In this document: positions 13,734 to 16,157 of the stretch, one piece after another
How positions within the stretch are numbered: the stretch's first letter is position 1
Layout: every line of letters begins with the position of its first letter
Origin: Vulcanimicrobiota bacterium
GTDB taxonomy: Bacteria > Vulcanimicrobiota > Vulcanimicrobiia > Eremiobacterales > Eremiobacteraceae
DNA length: 16,157 nucleotides
Assembly: GCA_019232725.1 (NCBI GenBank)
Contig: JAFANK010000139.1
Span: 1 to 16,157 of the forward strand
Direction of reading: 5' to 3'
Program-made: the position numbers and the translations under genes
Notes under the pieces: model-generated
Told to the model about the DNA's origin: nothing
What the model saw: the letters and a program-made list of their open reading frames with translations, nothing else
Databases searched by the model: none

Positions 13734-15947
13734 ATGCAGTGCACCTCCAGAACGATGTCACGCGTGTCTTTCCGCGTGGCGTCGCTTTTCACCGCCTTGA
13801 TCGCAAGCGCAGCGCTCTTGTCGCCCGGGGCGACAGCGCAGGCGCTCGACGACGCGTTCCCGCAACCGCAGGGGTGGCCGCAGATCCAGCGCCAGAGCGT
13901 GCAGAGAGAAGAACTCGGTCCGGGCGTTGCGTACCAGCGTTTCAACCTCATAACCACAGCAGGTCCTCTCGTGGTGTCGATCGCGACCGTTGACCTGAAA
14001 GACCCGCGGGTCGGTTTGACGGTCGCGACGCATGACGGCCTCATCGTCGGTAAAGGCGAGCGGCTCAGTTCGATGGCCGATCGCGTCGCCGCTGAGCTCG
14101 GCATCAACGCCGACTATTTCGATATCAACGAATCAGGCAGTCCGCTGAATCTCGTGCTCTCGGGCGGACGCGTGCTACACCAGCCGTCGCGCGCTGCGGC
14201 GTTTATCGTGGACGGTCAAGGGCTGACCCACATGGGCTCCGTGACGTTGAGCTTCAATGCGCAGACGAACACGGGAGGCTCGTTCGTCATCCAGCGTATC
14301 AACGAGTGGTCACCGTCGGTCGACTTGGCGCTCGTGACGCCCGAGCTCGGCGCGGCAAGCGGTGGTGATGCGGTGGAGGTCGTGCTCGATGCGCAGCCGA
14401 GCCCCGATCTGTATCGCGTCAGCCGCATCGAACCGAGTGTCACGAGCCCGATCGCCTTGCAAAGCGGTCAGCTCGCAATCGTCGGGCGAGGTCCCCAAGC
14501 CCAGTCCTTGCTTCGTGCGGTTGCCGTCGGCGATACGGTCACCCTCAGCGAGACGAGCGATCCGCCGGTCGCAAATGCACGTCTTGGCATCGGCGGCGGG
14601 CCGCTATTGGTGCAAGATGGCAAACCGGTCGCCGATCCCGCAGCACCCGCGCCTGAGGAGACCGATGTGCGCAATCCTGTCACGGCGGTGGGAGTATCTG
14701 CAGATGGCGCGACGCTGTGGCTTGTCGTGGTGGATGGCCGTCGGCCCGCACTCTCGATCGGGCTCACGCGCCCGCAGCTTGCGGCCTTGTTCGTCGCGAT
14801 CGGTGCAAACACGGCGATGGCGTTCGACAGCGGCGGTTCCAGCGAGATGGTCATCCGTCACGAGGGAGACGCTGGCGTGTCGGTTGCCAACTCCCCGTCA
14901 GATGGGCGCGAACGTGCAGTGGCCGACGGGCTTTTCGTGCTGAACACCGGGGCACACGGTCCCGCAACGGCGCTGCTGCTCAAGGCACCCGCTACGCAAG
15001 TGCTCGTCGGCAGCACGCTTTTGATCCAACCGCGAGCCGTTGACGCGAACGATCAGCCGGTCGGAGTGGAGATACAAGACGTCGCGCTCGCTGCGATCCC
15101 GCCGACGCGCGCCGCGATCGACCCGCAGGGCCGTCTTCGAGTTTTCGCACCAGGAGACGTCGAGGTGACGGCGTCGCTCGGCGACGTACACGCGCACGCG
15201 CGCGTACGTGGTGTTCCACGCGTCGACGACTTGCGCATCACACCGAAAGAACCGGCGGTCGCAGCGGGTGGCACGATACAACTCGCGGTGCAAGCAGCAA
15301 GTTCGGATGGCCTGCCCATTGCAGTGGATCCAGATGCGGTACGCTGGTCTGCTGTCAACGGCAAGGTTTCAAGCTCGGGTGTGTTCATCGCCGGCCCGCG
15401 CGCCTCGCGCACGACGGTCAGCGCAACTGTTGGTGGCGCAGTGGCTTCGGTCGACGTCCTTACCGGGGATCACACGGTCATGTTCGCTGCGTTACCGCAA
15501 CCGGGTACAGCGCCCGGACAATGGCGATACGTCACATCGCCTGCGGCTCTGCCGGGCGGCGTCGACGCACAGGCCGCGCCAGATGGCGCTGCAGCATTGC
15601 GCCTGGCATATGATTTTTCCGCGCCCGGCGTTACGCGCGCTGCCTACGCGCAAACGGAAAGTGTTCTCGCGGGAGAGCCGTCTGCGCTGAGTGTCGAGGT
15701 CTACGGTGATGGCAACGGCGCGTGGCTTCGCGGCGGGTACCGCAACTCAGACGGGAATGCCGAGAGCCTAACGATAGCACGCCACGTTGATTGGGTGGGG
15801 TGGAAAACGCTCAAAGTCGCGATTCCACCGCAAGCGTCATGGCCGATCACCTGGACGCGGCTGTATCTCGTCGAGTCGTCGAAGGAAGCAAAAGAGCAGG
15901 GCTCGATCTGGTTTCGCAACCTTGCGTTCGTCTATCCAGGACCCTGA
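13734..15947 (+). CDS. Exported phosphodiester glycosidase (NAGPA) domain protein with Ig-like repeats
   Basis: About 737 residues. A signal peptide (core FRVASLFTALIASAALLSPGATA) leads to a phosphodiester glycosidase domain (PF09992-type) at about 60-402. Its hallmarks are GINADYFDI (about 123-131), NPVTAVGVSADGATLWLVVVDGR, FDSGGSSEMV (364-373) and RERAVADGLFV (392-402). The family includes the lysosomal enzyme that uncovers mannose-6-phosphate; bacterial members probably act on cell-surface or exopolysaccharide phosphodiesters. Residues about 414-496 and 497-575 resemble bacterial Ig-like (Big) domains, and the last 150 resemble a carbohydrate-binding beta-sandwich (WLRGGYRNSDGN, WVGWKTLKVAIP). 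Start choice is uncertain. ATG 13734 has GAGG three bases before it; ATG 13755 (MSRVSF) and 13725 are alternatives. The upstream open frame back to 13164 is antisense to the exported-protein gene and not real. Substrate is unknown. Confidence 0.9.
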   Translation: MQCTSRTMSRVSFRVASLFTALIASAALLSPGATAQALDDAFPQPQGWPQIQRQSVQREELGPGVAYQRFNLITTAGPLVVSIATVDLKDPRVGLTVATHDGLIVGKGERLSSMADRVAAELGINADYFDINESGSPLNLVLSGGRVLHQPSRAAAFIVDGQGLTHMGSVTLSFNAQTNTGGSFVIQRINEWSPSVDLALVTPELGAASGGDAVEVVLDAQPSPDLYRVSRIEPSVTSPIALQSGQLAIVGRGPQAQSLLRAVAVGDTVTLSETSDPPVANARLGIGGGPLLVQDGKPVADPAAPAPEETDVRNPVTAVGVSADGATLWLVVVDGRRPALSIGLTRPQLAALFVAIGANTAMAFDSGGSSEMVIRHEGDAGVSVANSPSDGRERAVADGLFVLNTGAHGPATALLLKAPATQVLVGSTLLIQPRAVDANDQPVGVEIQDVALAAIPPTRAAIDPQGRLRVFAPGDVEVTASLGDVHAHARVRGVPRVDDLRITPKEPAVAAGGTIQLAVQAASSDGLPIAVDPDAVRWSAVNGKVSSSGVFIAGPRASRTTVSATVGGAVASVDVLTGDHTVMFAALPQPGTAPGQWRYVTSPAALPGGVDAQAAPDGAAALRLAYDFSAPGVTRAAYAQTESVLAGEPSALSVEVYGDGNGAWLRGGYRNSDGNAESLTIARHVDWVGWKTLKVAIPPQASWPITWTRLYLVESSKEAKEQGSIWFRNLAFVYPGP
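13742..13748 (-). promoter_or_regulatory. Strong Shine-Dalgarno site fixing a TTG start
   Basis: GGAGGTG on the minus strand with 8-nt spacing to the TTG at 13733. It lies inside the first codons of the divergent plus-strand gene, so the two 5' ends overlap. Confidence 0.7.
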
Positions 15948-15961
15948 ATTGTGAGTGTTGG

Positions 15962-16157
15962 TCAGCTCTCAAGCCTCGTCGCCGACCTCGCAAGCCATGT
16001 TGTCACATCCACCGAGCGGCGCTCGTCAAAGCCTATCTCTTGTCCGTGCGGTGACTTGAGCAGGGTGTTGTGGATGGCATAACTCCCTTGCGCCACAAAC
16101 CCGGTGGTTGCGTCATACCATGCCGCGCCGTCGAGGTCGATGGTGCCGGGGAGGAGC
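15962..16157 (-). CDS. C-terminal end of a protein of unknown function (cut by right edge)
   Basis: The minus strand reads 64 codons without a stop from 16156 to the TGA at 15964-15962. It includes GTIDLDGAAWYDATTGFVAQ, then GSYAIHNTLLKSPHGQEIGF and DERRSVDVTTWLARSATRLES. The mix of DLDG, aromatic and Thr-rich strand-like pattern reads as a genuine folded C-terminus rather than an antisense shadow. It is convergent with the glycosidase gene, 14 bases between the two stops, with no obvious terminator in the gap. No family is recognised from this end alone. Confidence 0.65.
   Translation of the reverse strand, partial: LLPGTIDLDGAAWYDATTGFVAQGSYAIHNTLLKSPHGQEIGFDERRSVDVTTWLARSATRLES

Noticed and set aside
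15948..15961. Terminator between the convergent genes at the right end
   Set aside because: The 14-bp gap has no stem-loop or U-tract.

Overview
This is a GC-rich, densely coded bacterial chromosome segment. It holds nine complete protein genes and two that are cut by the window edges. I see no RNA genes, insertion sequences or CRISPR. The mix suggests a GC-rich, poorly studied phylum, and Eremiobacterota/WPS-2-like is my best guess at low confidence. That mix is pilin-like proteins, a lipoprotein, several exported proteins with Ig-like domains, and an E2-E1 fused 2-oxoglutarate dehydrogenase of the kind known from Actinobacteria. A marker-gene search is needed to settle the taxonomy.

Layout. 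(A) Positions 1-2271, minus strand: three tightly packed genes for pilin or pseudopilin-type proteins. The first is a 478-residue fusion in which a complete prepilin signal sits 346 residues inside the protein, behind a signal peptide, a periplasmic domain and a membrane helix. A sigma70-like promoter lies just upstream. (B) 2484-5111, plus strand: clpB, the disaggregase, divergent from the pilin genes. (C) 5114-5605, minus: a small lipoprotein gene convergent with clpB. (D) 5606-5751: a spacer with two near-identical 30-nt hairpin units resembling REP elements. (E) 5752-13733, minus: a compact five-gene run. It reads exported protein, class A beta-lactamase-like serine hydrolase, short-chain dehydrogenase, lipoyl-E2-E1 2-oxoglutarate dehydrogenase fusion, and dihydrolipoamide dehydrogenase. 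Two of the four junctions overlap and one has a 3-bp gap, so this is very probably one operon. (F) 13734-15947, plus: an exported phosphodiester glycosidase-domain protein with Ig-like repeats, whose start abuts the start of the divergent operon. (G) 15962-16157, minus: the last 64 codons of another gene, convergent with F.

How it works together. The last two genes of the operon in E could supply all three activities of a 2-oxoglutarate dehydrogenase complex: E1, lipoylated E2 and E3. They would make succinyl-CoA and NADH in the TCA cycle from only two polypeptides. The two genes upstream of them (reductase and serine hydrolase) have no obvious link to that chemistry, and the first encodes an unrecognised secreted protein. 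The pilin locus at the left probably builds a type IV pilus or type II secretion-like filament and continues beyond the window.

The most notable features are the internal prepilin site, whose predicted topology would place it at the cytoplasmic face of the membrane, and the lipoyl-domain-bearing single-chain E2-E1 enzyme with a degenerate subunit-binding domain. No complete new defence or mobile system is evident.
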